Shown here: in pieces, positions 8,919 through 17,846 of the stretch
Layout: each line of letters starts with the position of its first letter
Numbering within the stretch: position 1 is the first letter of the stretch
Assembly: GCF_003034965.1 (NCBI RefSeq)
Contig: NZ_PZKE01000010.1
Coordinates: 1-64,000 of the forward strand
Direction of reading: 5' to 3'
Length of the DNA: 64,000 nt
From: Fuscovulum blasticum DSM 2131
Lineage (GTDB): Bacteria > Pseudomonadota > Alphaproteobacteria > Rhodobacterales > Rhodobacteraceae
Notes under the pieces: generated by a model
Database searches by the model: none
What the model was told of the DNA's origin: nothing
What the model saw: only the letters and a program-made list of their open reading frames with translations
Position numbers and translations under genes: made by a program

Positions 8919-9860
8919 CTACCAGCGGATGCGCGCCGGAAAGACGAACTCCTCCTCGGCCCGCGGCCCGCGCCGCCCCGCCAGCGCAAAGGTCAGCCGC
9001 CGCAGATGCGCCGTCACCTCGGCCCGTGGCACGCCGGTGCAGGCCACCGCCTCGCCCACCGAAACCGGCACCGCCCGGCCCCGCCGCCGCAGCGTTTCGC
9101 GGAAGATCAGCGCCACCCGCAGGGGATAGCTCCAGTGGCTGGCCACCTGGAACAGCCGCGAATTGCGCCCGTGAAAGAACACCGGCACCACCCGCGCGCC
9201 GGGCACCAGCGCCAGCCGCGCCACGAACGGATGCCAGGCGGCATCCGCCGCCGTCCGTGCCAGCGGCTTCGGCGCGGTGGCCACGCCGCCGGCCGGAAAG
9301 ATCACCAGCACATGCCCCGCCGCCACCCAGTCCATCGCCTGCCGCCGCGTCTCGGCCGAAATGCGCCGCGCCTCGGCCCCGCCGCCGAAATCCACCGGCA
9401 GCAGCACGTCCTTCACCTCGGGCGGCTGGCACAGCCGGCTGTGCACCATCAGCTTCACATCCGGCCGCACCGAACAGGCGATATGCCCCAGGATCAGCCC
9501 GTCCACGATGCCGAAGGGATGGTTCGCCACGATCACCAGCCCGCCCTCGCGCGGGATGCGGTCATAGCCGCCCGCCAGGAACTGCGGCCACAGGCCCAGC
9601 GCCCGCACCGCCGCCGTCAGCACCGGCTCGCGCACCGGGCGCGGCCGGGCCCGCCAGTCCTGATACAGCCGCTCCAGCCGGTTGCGCCCCGCCGCCGCCT
9701 CGGCCAGCCGGATCAGCCTGCGCCGCAACCGCGTCTGGCCCGCGTGGGAATAGGTGAAGACAGGCTCCGCCGCGCCGGCCGGCCCCGGCCGCGGCTCCAG
9801 GGGGGCGGGAAGAACCGGCTCGGCCCCGTCAAACCCGCCCGTCCGCATCATCCCCGTCAT
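8919..9860 (-). CDS. PlsC-superfamily lysophospholipid acyltransferase
   Basis: 313 residues. The active-site block is NHPFGIVDG at residues 113-121 (histidine and aspartate of the acyltransferase dyad), followed by LMVHSRLCQPPEVKDVLLPVD, FPAGGVATAPK (about 200, acyl-acceptor phosphate binding) and VVPVFFHGRNSRLF. This is the PlsC-like branch related to OlsA and the haemolysin-type acyltransferases; likely substrate is a lyso-lipid (lysophosphatidate or lyso-ornithine lipid) at the inner-membrane face. No OlsB partner is adjacent. Start ATG 9860 was chosen because GGGGGA lies five bases upstream; ATG 9851 and 9848 are alternatives. The first 30 residues are low-complexity and not conserved-looking. 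Confidence 0.8.
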   Translation of the reverse strand: MTGMMRTGGFDGAEPVLPAPLEPRPGPAGAAEPVFTYSHAGQTRLRRRLIRLAEAAAGRNRLERLYQDWRARPRPVREPVLTAAVRALGLWPQFLAGGYDRIPREGGLVIVANHPFGIVDGLILGHIACSVRPDVKLMVHSRLCQPPEVKDVLLPVDFGGGAEARRISAETRRQAMDWVAAGHVLVIFPAGGVATAPKPLARTAADAAWHPFVARLALVPGARVVPVFFHGRNSRLFQVASHWSYPLRVALIFRETLRRRGRAVPVSVGEAVACTGVPRAEVTAHLRRLTFALAGRRGPRAEEEFVFPARIRW

Positions 9861-9985
9861 CCGAATCCCCCGGGCTGCTGTCGGGGACAGCATCCCGACC
9901 GCCGGTGACGCCGCAATGACGCGCCAATGTCGGGCCCATGACGCCCGGATGAACGGCCGGTGACAGCCCTGCATCGCCATGCAGA

Positions 9986-10014
9986 ACGCCCGCCCCGTGT
10001 TCCGGGGCGGGCGT
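9986..10014 (-). terminator. Hairpin terminator downstream of yebC
   Basis: Perfect 12-bp stem (ACGCCCGCCCCG / CGGGGCGGGCGT) with a 5-base loop, about 30 bases after the yebC stop. A long T tract is missing, as for most hairpins in this GC-rich window, so strength is uncertain. Confidence 0.6.
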
Positions 10015-10042
10015 CGGGTCGTCCTGCGCGATGGGTCGCGGA

Positions 10043-10783
10043 TTACAGCTTCGCGGCCACGTCCTCGGGCACGTCGAAATTGTGGGTGACGGTCTGCACG
10101 TCGTCATCCTCTTCCAGAAGGTCGATCAGCTTCATCAGCTTCTGCGCCGTCTCAAGATCCACCTCGGTGCGCGACTGCGGCCGCCAGATCAGCTTGGATT
10201 CGGTCGATTCCCCAAGCGCCGCTTCCAGCGCATCCGAAACCGCCGCCAGATCCTCGACCTTGCAATAGATCCAGTGCGCCTCGTCGTCGGTTTCCACGTC
10301 GTCGGCCCCCGCCTCGATCGCGGCCATCATCACGTCATCGGCGCTGCCCGCCGCCAGCGGATAGGAAATCTCGCCCACCCGGTCGAAGCTGTGGCTCACG
10401 CTGCCGGTCTGGCCCATGTTGCCGCCGGCCTTGGTGAAATAGCTGCGCACGTTGCTGGCGGTGCGGTTCAGGTTGTCGGTCAGCGCCTCGACGATGATGG
10501 CAATGCCGCCTGCGCCATAGCCTTCATAGCGCATCTCGGTGTAATCCGCCGCATCGCCCATCTGCGATTTCTTGATCGCGCGATCAATCACGTCCTTCGG
10601 CATCGACACCGCCTTGGCGGCCTTGATCGCCAGCCGCAACCGCGGGTTCATGTCGGGGTCCGGCATCCCCATCTTGGCGGCGACGGTGATCTCCTTCGCC
10701 AACTTCGAGAAAGTCGCCGAGCGCGCCTTGTCCTGCTTGCCCTTGCGGTGCTGGATGTTCGCCCATTTCGAATGGCCGGCCAT
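10043..10783 (-). CDS. yebC: YebC/PmpR-family regulator or translation factor
   Basis: 246 residues, the usual length. The N-terminus [20 protein letters not shown] is the family fingerprint, followed by [20 protein letters not shown] and [13 protein letters not shown]. YebC proteins were first described as DNA-binding transcriptional regulators; members of the family have more recently been tied to translation of proline-rich stretches, so the name covers both. It is cytoplasmic. The gene is transcribed by itself and ends before a GC hairpin at 9986-10014. In other Alphaproteobacteria it often lies near ruvCAB; here ruvCAB is 24 kb away. Confidence 0.95.
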   Translation of the reverse strand: MAGHSKWANIQHRKGKQDKARSATFSKLAKEITVAAKMGMPDPDMNPRLRLAIKAAKAVSMPKDVIDRAIKKSQMGDAADYTEMRYEGYGAGGIAIIVEALTDNLNRTASNVRSYFTKAGGNMGQTGSVSHSFDRVGEISYPLAAGSADDVMMAAIEAGADDVETDDEAHWIYCKVEDLAAVSDALEAALGESTESKLIWRPQSRTEVDLETAQKLMKLIDLLEEDDDVQTVTHNFDVPEDVAAKL

Positions 10784-10875
10784 GGCCGTTTACCCCTTGG
10801 TCTTTGCGATGATGCGGTCCCTTACACCGGCGGGCAACGTGTGGGCAACCCCGCGCGGCCGGGGCACCCCGCCCC

Positions 10876-12654
10876 TTACAGCGGCCAAAGCAGCGGAATC
10901 AGCGCCGAAGCCACCAGCATGGTCAGCAGGTTCAGCGGCAGGCCCACCCGGGTAAAATCGGAAAACCGATACCCGCCCGGACCATAGACCATCATGTTGG
11001 TCTGGTATCCCACCGGCGTCGCGAAGGCGAGCGTGGCCGAGAACATCACCGCCACCACGAAGGGCCGCGGATCATAGCCCAGGTTCTGCGCCAACTGGAT
11101 GGCCACCGGCGTGTAGATCACCGCCACGGCATTGTTCGACAGGAACTCGGTCAGCACCAGCCCGATGAAATAGACCGCCAGAATCAGCAGGAACGGCGAC
11201 AGCCCCGCCAGCGCGGGCGCTGCCGCATCGACAATCAGCTCCACCGCGCCCGACTGGTCCAGCCCCTCACCCACCGCCAGCATGGCAAAGATCATCGCCA
11301 GCAGGCGGCCGTCGATGAAGCTGAACGCCTCCTCGCTGTCCACGCAGCGCGTCAGCAGGATCACCGCCACCGCCACCAGCGCCAGCGCCTGGATCGGGGC
11401 CACGTCAAAGGCCGACAGCAGCACGATGAACACCAGCGCCGCCACCGCGATGGGCGCCTTCGCGCGCCGGAACGGCTTGATCGAAGGCCGGCTGACATCC
11501 ACCAGGTCCATGTCCGCCGCCAGCCGCTGGATGTCCTCGATCGCGCCTTCCAGCAGCAGCGTATCACCCACCCGCACCACCAGATCGTCCAGTTGCCGGC
11601 CGATGTTCTGGTTCCGCCGATGCGCGGCAATCGGGTAAACGCCATAGCGCCGCCGCAGCCGCAGGTCGCCCAGCCGCTGGCCCTCCATCCGGCAGCCCGG
11701 CCCGATCAGCACCTCGACCGTCTCGGTCTTAACACTGGACAGCTTGTCGACCAGATGCACGTCCTTGCGCCGTTGCAGGTCCAGAAGCTCGGTCATCTCG
11801 GTACGCAGCACCACGCGGTCGCCCGCCATCAGCCGCACCGGCGCCATGTCACGCCGCAGGCTGGCGTCGCCGCGCAACACGTCGATCAGCCGCACCCCGT
11901 CCCGCTTGAACAGGTCCACCTCCAGCGGCGCCTGCCCGATCAGCACACTGTCCTCGGGGATCGCCACCTCGGTAAAGTATTTCATCTTCCGCCGGTCGCT
12001 CAGCAGCGTGCCCATCGACTGCCGCTCGGGCAACAGCCGCCGGCCGATCGTCGCCAGATACAGGCCGCCCGCCAGAGATACCGCGATTCCCAGCGGCGCC
12101 ACCTCGAACAGGCTGAAGTGCTGAAGCCCCGCCTTGGCCGCCACCCCGTCCACCAGAATGTTGGTCGAGGTGCCGATCAGCGTGATCATGCCGCCCAGCA
12201 CCGTCATGTAGCTCAGCGGGATCAGCATCTTGGACGGCGCCACCCCGATCTTGACCGCGATCTGGATCACCACCGGGATCATCACCGCCACCAGCGGCGT
12301 GTTGTTCATGAAGGCCGAGGCGGCAGCGCAAAAGCCGAACAGCGCCACGATGGTCAGTTTCGGCCGCCCGTCCACATAGCGTTCCGTGGTGCGGATCACC
12401 GCCTCCACCGCCCCGGTGCGCACCAGCCCGCCCATCACCAGGAACATCAGCGCAATCGTCCAGGGGGCCGAATTCGACAGCACCGCCGTCGCGTCCTTCA
12501 GCGGCAGCAGGCCGGTGATCAGCATCACCGCCGCCGCGGCGATGGCCGTCACCTCCACCGGCATCGTTTCCAGCACGAACATGGTGAACATCACCACCAG
12601 AATGGCCAGCGCCACCCAGGGTGCCCAGTCCGCCGGAACACTCAAGCCGAACAT
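10876..12654 (-). CDS. SLC13/DASS-family permease with two RCK_C (TrkA-C) domains
   Basis: 592 residues. Two blocks of membrane helices (about 8-200 and 400-590) flank a soluble middle part (about 205-385) that contains two RCK_C-like segments (SVLIGQAPLEVDLFKRDGVRLIDVLRG; VEVLIGPGCRMEGQRLGDLRLRRRYGVYPIAAHR in pieces). The helical part has the DASS motifs NNTPLVAVMIP and GTSTNILVDG, which bind sodium and the carboxylate or sulfate substrate in relatives. Best guess is sodium-coupled uptake of an anion (sulfate, dicarboxylate), gated by a ligand at the RCK_C domains. It stands alone between yebC and ymdB, with no metabolic neighbour to name the substrate. Confidence 0.85.
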   Translation of the reverse strand: MFGLSVPADWAPWVALAILVVMFTMFVLETMPVEVTAIAAAAVMLITGLLPLKDATAVLSNSAPWTIALMFLVMGGLVRTGAVEAVIRTTERYVDGRPKLTIVALFGFCAAASAFMNNTPLVAVMIPVVIQIAVKIGVAPSKMLIPLSYMTVLGGMITLIGTSTNILVDGVAAKAGLQHFSLFEVAPLGIAVSLAGGLYLATIGRRLLPERQSMGTLLSDRRKMKYFTEVAIPEDSVLIGQAPLEVDLFKRDGVRLIDVLRGDASLRRDMAPVRLMAGDRVVLRTEMTELLDLQRRKDVHLVDKLSSVKTETVEVLIGPGCRMEGQRLGDLRLRRRYGVYPIAAHRRNQNIGRQLDDLVVRVGDTLLLEGAIEDIQRLAADMDLVDVSRPSIKPFRRAKAPIAVAALVFIVLLSAFDVAPIQALALVAVAVILLTRCVDSEEAFSFIDGRLLAMIFAMLAVGEGLDQSGAVELIVDAAAPALAGLSPFLLILAVYFIGLVLTEFLSNNAVAVIYTPVAIQLAQNLGYDPRPFVVAVMFSATLAFATPVGYQTNMMVYGPGGYRFSDFTRVGLPLNLLTMLVASALIPLLWPL

Positions 12655-12697
12655 GCTACCGTCTCCAACCCATACCCCCTTGCGTTGCCCGCCAGGT

Positions 12698-13516
12698 TCA
12701 CATCACCGGCCCCGAGGGCGACAGCCGCCCGCCTTGCCGCACCATCTCGACCCGTGTTGCGCGGCCCGTCCGGTCATCGGTCTCGACATAGACACCCGAC
12801 AACGTCGCCTCGCCCGCCGCCGGTTCGAACCGCGCCTTGGCCATGCCGGTAACAAAGCGGCGCATCGGCTCCAGCTTCTCCATGCCGATCACGCTGTCAT
12901 AATCGCCGCACATGCCGGCATCGGTCATATAGGCCGTGCCTTCCGACAGGATCTGCGCATCCCCGGTTGGCACATGGGTATGGGTGCCCACCACAAGGCT
13001 TGCCTGCCCGTTGCACCAATGCCCCATGCCCATCTTCTCACTGGTCGCTTCGGCATGAACATCCACGATGGCCGCCTGCACAGCCGCCCCCAGCCGATGC
13101 GTCTTCAACACCGGCTCGATGGCGGAAAACGGGTCATCGAAAGGCTGCTTCATGAACACCCGGCCCAGCACCTGCGCCACCAGCACCCGCCGCCCGCCCG
13201 GCGCGTCATAGACCCGCGCGCCATGCCCCGGCGCCAGCTTGGAATAGTTGATCGGCCGCAGCACCCGCGGCTCCTGCTCCAGAAACGGCACGATGTCCTT
13301 CTGGTCGAAAGCGTGGTCGCCCAGCGTCACCACATCGGCGCCCGCCCCCAGCAGCAGCTTGGCATGTTCCGCCGAAAGCCCCATGCCGCCCGTGGCGTTC
13401 TCGCCATTGACCACCACGAAGTCCAGGCCCCAGGCCGCGCGCAGCCCCGGCAACCGCTCGGCCACCGCCGTCCGCCCGGTCTTGCCCATCACATCGCCCA
13501 GAAAAAGTAGCCGCAT
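12698..13516 (-). CDS. ymdB: YmdB-type metallophosphoesterase (TIGR00282)
   Basis: 272 residues. Metal-binding motifs are in the family order: LFLGDVMGKTGR at the N-terminus, VVNGENATGGMGL (about 37-49), GDHAFDQKD, VDVHAEATSEKMGMGHW and GTHTHVPTGDAQIL. Relatives are cyclic-nucleotide (2',3'-cAMP/cAMP) phosphodiesterases that influence RNA turnover and biofilm in Gram-positives; the role in Alphaproteobacteria is not established. ATG 13516 starts at the first beta strand; an in-frame GTG nine bases upstream is possible. It is divergent from the repair helicase gene, with an intergenic repeat between them. Confidence 0.88.
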   Translation of the reverse strand: MRLLFLGDVMGKTGRTAVAERLPGLRAAWGLDFVVVNGENATGGMGLSAEHAKLLLGAGADVVTLGDHAFDQKDIVPFLEQEPRVLRPINYSKLAPGHGARVYDAPGGRRVLVAQVLGRVFMKQPFDDPFSAIEPVLKTHRLGAAVQAAIVDVHAEATSEKMGMGHWCNGQASLVVGTHTHVPTGDAQILSEGTAYMTDAGMCGDYDSVIGMEKLEPMRRFVTGMAKARFEPAAGEATLSGVYVETDDRTGRATRVEMVRQGGRLSPSGPVM

Positions 13517-13615
13517 CCTGCCCACACCGGAAAAATCTTCTCTCTCCTAGGCCTCGCCCCCCGCTGCCGCAAGCCCCCGCGCCCTGCGCCCCCCTTCTGC
13601 CATCCGCCGCGGCTT

Positions 13616-13664
13616 CATCTTGGCTCAAATACCCTGCGGGGGTCCGGGGGTGCAAAACCCCCGG
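13616..13664 (+). repeat. Intergenic hairpin repeat, copy B
   Basis: CATCTTGGCTCAAATACCCTG followed by a CCGGGGG...CCCCCGG hairpin at 13644-13664. It lies in the 291-base gap (13517-13807) between divergent ymdB and the helicase gene. Apart from this repeat the gap holds no gene and no convincing promoter consensus; its last 60 bases (ATATTCTCGCCTGATTAACC) are more A/T rich and probably carry the helicase promoter. Confidence 0.8.
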
Positions 13665-13807
13665 CACCGCCGCTGCGACGGGGCGATTCGGCCGCACCGC
13701 CCGGACCGGCGCCGCCCCGGCGGGCAAAGATCGGGATTTCCCCCATATTCTCGCCTGATTAACCGCAACGCATTGCGAAACGCCCCGCGCCGCCGCAGCC
13801 TGCGCCG

Positions 13808-16201
13808 ATGACCGCCCTTCCCGCCCCCCTGTCCACCTGGTTCGCCGCCCGCGGCTGGGCCCTGCACCCGCATCAGCAGGCCATGCTTGACCGCGCCGCA
13901 GCGCCCGCGACGCTGCTCATCGCGCCCACCGGCGGCGGCAAGACGCTGGCCGGCTTCCTGCCCAGCCTGGCCGAACTTGGCCCCGCGCCCCCGCCCGGCC
14001 TGCACACGCTCTATATCTCGCCGCTCAAGGCGCTGACCGCCGACATCCGCCGCAACCTGCGCGCCCCCCTTGAAGGCGCCGGCCTACCGATCCGGGTCGA
14101 GGATCGCACCGGCGACACCGGCCAGACCGCCCGCAAGCGCCAGCGCGTCGACCCGCCGCATATCCTGCTGACCACGCCGGAAAGCCTGGCCCTTCTGCTC
14201 AGCTACGAAGACGCCCCCAGGATGTTCAGCACCCTGCAACGGGTGATCGTCGATGAACTTCATGCCGTGGCCGAATCGAAACGCGGCGACCAGCTTGCCC
14301 TGCTGCTGGCCCGGCTCGGGCGCCTTGCCCCCGGCCTGCGCCGCATCGGCCTGTCCGCCACCGTGGAAGACCCGCCCGCGCTGGCCCGGTTTCTGGCCCC
14401 CGGCACCGAAATCCTGCTGGCCGACCCCGGCCCCGACCCCGACATTTCCATGCTCGACACCGGCACCCCGCCCCCCTGGTCGGGCGGCGGCGGGCGGCAC
14501 GCCATTCCCGCGATCCTGCAACAGGTCCGCGCCCATCGCACCACGCTGATCTTCCACAACACCCGCGCCCAGGCCGAACTGTTCTTTCACGATCTCTGGC
14601 TGCAGAACGAAGACGGCCTGCCCATCGCCATTCACCACGGCAGCCTGGCCCGCGAACAGCGCGAACGGGTCGAGGCGGCCATGGTCGAAGGCCGCCTGCG
14701 CGCCGTGGTCTGCACCGGCTCGCTCGACCTTGGCATCGACTGGGGCGATGTGGATCTGGTGATCCAGGTCGGCGCGCCGAAGAACGTGAAACGCCTTGTG
14801 CAAAGGATCGGCCGCGCCAACCACCGCTACAACGCCCCCTCGAAGGCGCTGCTGGTGCCCGCGAACCGCTTCGAGGTTGTGGAATGTCAGGCCGCGCTGG
14901 ATGCCGCGCTCGCCCGCGATCTGGATGGCGAACCGCGCGGCTCCGGCCCGCGCGACGTGCTTTGCCAGCACCTCCTGATCGCCGCCTGCGCCGGTCCCTT
15001 CCGGGCCGACGACCTTTATGCCGAAATCCGCGACGCCGCCCCCTATCACGCCCTGACCCGGCCGGATTTCGACGCCACGCTCGATTTCGTCGCGACCGGC
15101 GGCTATGCGCTGCGCGCCTATGACCGCTGGCAGCGCCTGAAGCAGACGGGCGATCTGTGGCACCTGCGCGACCCGCGCAGCGCCGCGCTGATCCGGCAGA
15201 ACCTTGGCACCATCATCGACACCGAAACCCTGAAGGTCCGCCTCAAGGGCCGCTTCGGCGGCACCCCTCTGGGCGAGGTTGAAGAGGCCTTCGCCGCGAC
15301 CCTTACCCCCGGCGACACCTTCCTGATCGGGGGCGAGGTGGTGCGTTATGAAGGCCTGAACGAAATGACCGTCGAGGTCAGCCGCACCCCCGGCCGCGAC
15401 CCCAAGGTCGCGGTGTTCAACGGCACCAAATTCGCCACATCAACCCAACTGTCCGACCGCATCCTTGCGCTGCTGAACCGGCCCGGCTGGCCCTTCCTGC
15501 CGGACCACACCGCGCGCTGGCTGGCGCTGCAACGGCAAGTCTCGGCCCTGCCGCGCCGCGACCGGCTGCTGGTGGAAAGTTTCCCGCATGACGGGCGTGA
15601 ACATCTGGTGATCTACGGCTTCGCCGGCCGCAACGCCCAGCAGACGCTGGGGCTTCTGGTCACCAAACAGATGGAGGATCAGGGGCTTGATCCGCTTGGC
15701 TTTGTCGCCACCGATTATGCCACGCTTGTCTGGGGCCTGTCGCCCGTGACCGACGCCGCCCCGCTGTTTGCCGCCGAAACGCTGCGGCAGGGGCTGGAAA
15801 GCTGGTTGCAGGGCAATGCGCTGATGAAACGCACCTTCCGCAACGTGGCCCTTGTCGCCGGCCTGATCGAGCGCAGCCATCAGGGCCGCCGCAAGACCGG
15901 GCGGCAGGCCACGTTTTCGTCGGACATCCTTTATGACACGCTGCGCAAATACGACCCCGACCACCTTCTGCTGCAGATCACCCGCGAAGAGGCGATGCGC
16001 GGCCTGATCGACTTTGCCCGCATCGAAGACCTGCTCGCCCGGATCGAAGGCCGGATCGACCTGATCCGCCTGCCCCGGCTGACACCGCTGGCCGCGCCGC
16101 TGTTCCTGGAACCCGGCAAGGTGCCGATCCATGGCCAGGGCCGCGAACGGCTGGCCGAAGCGCAGGCGCAGGCCCTGATGGCGGCGGCGGGGCTGGCCTG
16201 A
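13808..16201 (+). CDS. Ligase-associated DNA-damage-response DEXH helicase (Lhr-like)
   Basis: 797 residues, the length of the TIGR04121 family. Walker A is APTGGGKTLAGF (residues 39-50), the DEXH box is IVDELHAVAE (about 147-156), then GLSATVEDP, VVCTGSLDLGIDWGDVD and the motif VI QRIGRANHR. The C-terminal third is the Lhr-specific winged-helix and core region. Relatives are ATP-dependent 3'-5' helicases in a repair cassette with an ATP-dependent DNA ligase, an exonuclease and the PdeM nuclease. Here only pdeM follows, 95 bases downstream; ligase and exonuclease are not in the window. Cytoplasmic; probably acts on damaged or branched DNA. Confidence 0.93.
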   Translation: MTALPAPLSTWFAARGWALHPHQQAMLDRAAAPATLLIAPTGGGKTLAGFLPSLAELGPAPPPGLHTLYISPLKALTADIRRNLRAPLEGAGLPIRVEDRTGDTGQTARKRQRVDPPHILLTTPESLALLLSYEDAPRMFSTLQRVIVDELHAVAESKRGDQLALLLARLGRLAPGLRRIGLSATVEDPPALARFLAPGTEILLADPGPDPDISMLDTGTPPPWSGGGGRHAIPAILQQVRAHRTTLIFHNTRAQAELFFHDLWLQNEDGLPIAIHHGSLAREQRERVEAAMVEGRLRAVVCTGSLDLGIDWGDVDLVIQVGAPKNVKRLVQRIGRANHRYNAPSKALLVPANRFEVVECQAALDAALARDLDGEPRGSGPRDVLCQHLLIAACAGPFRADDLYAEIRDAAPYHALTRPDFDATLDFVATGGYALRAYDRWQRLKQTGDLWHLRDPRSAALIRQNLGTIIDTETLKVRLKGRFGGTPLGEVEEAFAATLTPGDTFLIGGEVVRYEGLNEMTVEVSRTPGRDPKVAVFNGTKFATSTQLSDRILALLNRPGWPFLPDHTARWLALQRQVSALPRRDRLLVESFPHDGREHLVIYGFAGRNAQQTLGLLVTKQMEDQGLDPLGFVATDYATLVWGLSPVTDAAPLFAAETLRQGLESWLQGNALMKRTFRNVALVAGLIERSHQGRRKTGRQATFSSDILYDTLRKYDPDHLLLQITREEAMRGLIDFARIEDLLARIEGRIDLIRLPRLTPLAAPLFLEPGKVPIHGQGRERLAEAQAQALMAAAGLA

Positions 16202-16208
16202 CCCGGCT

Positions 16209-16251
16209 GGGGGCGCTGCCCCCGGACCCCCGGGGTATTTGGACCAACTGG
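16209..16251 (-). repeat. Intergenic hairpin repeat, copy C
   Basis: Minus-strand copy: hairpin GGGGGCGCTGCCCCC (16209-16223), then in reverse TTGGTCCAAATACCCCGGGGG. It fills the gap between the helicase stop and pdeM, genes that otherwise look like an operon; whether it attenuates pdeM transcription is open. Confidence 0.8.
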
Positions 16252-16296
16252 AAGCAGGGGCCTTGTCAGCGGGGCACGGGGCCGCGACAAGGCCGC

Positions 16297-16944
16297 ATGT
16301 CCCAGACCCTGACCCTTGGCCCGGAAACCCTGCACGCCCTGCCCTCGGGGGCGCTGTGGTGGCCGGCGCGGCGGGTTCTGGCGGTTTCGGACCTGCATCT
16401 TGGCAAGTCGGCCCGGCTGGCCCGGCGCGGCGGCGCGCTGTTGCCGCCCTATGAAACCCGCGCCACGCTGGAACGGCTGGAAGCCGACATCGCCGCCACC
16501 CGCCCGGCCGGCGTGATCTGCCTGGGCGACAGTTTCGACGACACCGCCGCCGCCGGGGCGCTGGAGGAAGACGCGATGCTCTGGCTGGCGCGGCTGATGG
16601 CCGGGCGCGACTGGACCTGGATCGAAGGCAACCATGACCCCGGCCCCATCGCGCTGGCCGGCACCCACCGGGCCAGCCTGACCCTGGGCGCGCTGACCTT
16701 CCGCCACATCGCAGACCCCGCGCAGCGACATGAGGTTTCGGGGCATTATCACCCCAAGGCGCGGCTGGCCGGACAGGCGCGGCCCTGCTTTCTGGCCGAT
16801 GCCGCGCGCATCATCCTGCCGGCCTATGGCGCCTATACCGGCGGGCTGTGGAGCCATGATCCCGCGCTGACCGGGCTGATGCAGCCCGGCGCGCTGGCGG
16901 TGCTGACCGGGCCGAAGGCGCGGGCGATCCCGATGCCGCGTTAG
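16297..16944 (+). CDS. pdeM: Ligase-associated DNA-damage-response endonuclease PdeM
   Basis: 215 residues, a calcineurin-like metallophosphoesterase. Metal ligands are in [17 protein letters not shown] (about 29-45), [18 protein letters not shown] and [11 protein letters not shown], matching the PdeM (TIGR04123) pattern. Relatives are manganese-dependent nucleases of the ligase-associated repair cassette. ATG 16297 begins just before the fold; it follows the helicase gene by 95 bases, with intergenic repeat C in between. Its stop overlaps the end of folD (convergent) by 4 bases. Confidence 0.9.
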   Translation: MSQTLTLGPETLHALPSGALWWPARRVLAVSDLHLGKSARLARRGGALLPPYETRATLERLEADIAATRPAGVICLGDSFDDTAAAGALEEDAMLWLARLMAGRDWTWIEGNHDPGPIALAGTHRASLTLGALTFRHIADPAQRHEVSGHYHPKARLAGQARPCFLADAARIILPAYGAYTGGLWSHDPALTGLMQPGALAVLTGPKARAIPMPR

Positions 16945-17831
16945 GCGGTCAGCCCTTCGGGTTCGGGCAGGCCGTTTGCGCGGCAGCAGGCGGTCAGGGT
17001 ATTGGCCAGCAGGCAGGCGATGGTCATCGGCCCCACGCCGCCCGGCACCGGGGTGATCGCGCCGGCCACCGCCGCCGCGCTTTCGTAATGCACGTCGCCC
17101 ACCAGCCGGGCCTTGCCGTCGCGTTCGATCCGGTTGATGCCCACGTCGATGACCGTCGCGCCGGGCTTCACCATGTCGCCGGTAATCATCTCGGGCCGGC
17201 CCACGGCGGCGACCAGAATGTCGGCGCGGCGGCAGACCTCGGCCAGATCCTTGGTGCGGCTGTGCGCGATGGTCACCGTGCAACTGTCGCCCAGCAGAAG
17301 CTGCGCCATCGGCTTGCCCACGATGTTCGACCGCCCCACCACCACCGCGTTCAGCCCGGCCAGCTTGCCGTGATGATCGCGCAGCATCATCAGGCAACCC
17401 AGCGGCGTGCAGGGCACCATGCTCTTCTGCCCGGTCCCCAGCAGGCCAACGTTCGAAATGTGGAATCCGTCCACATCCTTGGCTGGGTCGATCGTATTGA
17501 TGATCAGCTCGGAATTCAGATGAGCAGGCAGCGGCAACTGCACCAGAATCCCGTGAACTTTCGGATCGGCGTTCAGCCGGGCCACCAGCGCCAGCAGATC
17601 GGCCTCGGACGTATCGGCCGGCAGCTTGTGTTCGAAACTGGCCATTCCGGCCTCGACCGTCTGGGTGCCCTTGTTGCGGACATAAACCTGGCTGGCCGGG
17701 TCTTCGCCCACCAGCACCACCGCCAGACCGGGGGTCAGGCCCTGTTCTTCCTTCAGCCGCGCCACATGCGCCGCAACCTGCGCCCGCACATTGGCCGCAA
17801 AGGCCTTGCCGTCGATCACCCTGGCGGTCAT
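16941..17831 (-). CDS. folD: Bifunctional methylene-THF dehydrogenase/methenyl-THF cyclohydrolase
   Basis: 296 residues. Converts 5,10-methylene-THF to 10-formyl-THF in two steps, NADP-linked. All catalytic residues are present: Tyr50 and Lys54 in VYVRNK, Gln and prolines in ILVQLPLP (95-102), Asp121 in KDVDGF, the substrate-site PCTPLG and the nucleotide-binding [12 protein letters not shown]. So this copy looks fully bifunctional. It lies 15 bases downstream of a second, divergent folD paralogue and in the same direction as fhs, forming a one-carbon folate unit. Ends convergent with pdeM, overlapping by 4 bases. Confidence 0.96.
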   Translation of the reverse strand: MTARVIDGKAFAANVRAQVAAHVARLKEEQGLTPGLAVVLVGEDPASQVYVRNKGTQTVEAGMASFEHKLPADTSEADLLALVARLNADPKVHGILVQLPLPAHLNSELIINTIDPAKDVDGFHISNVGLLGTGQKSMVPCTPLGCLMMLRDHHGKLAGLNAVVVGRSNIVGKPMAQLLLGDSCTVTIAHSRTKDLAEVCRRADILVAAVGRPEMITGDMVKPGATVIDVGINRIERDGKARLVGDVHYESAAAVAGAITPVPGGVGPMTIACLLANTLTACCRANGLPEPEGLTA

Positions 17832-17846
17832 CCGCTTTCCCCCTTC

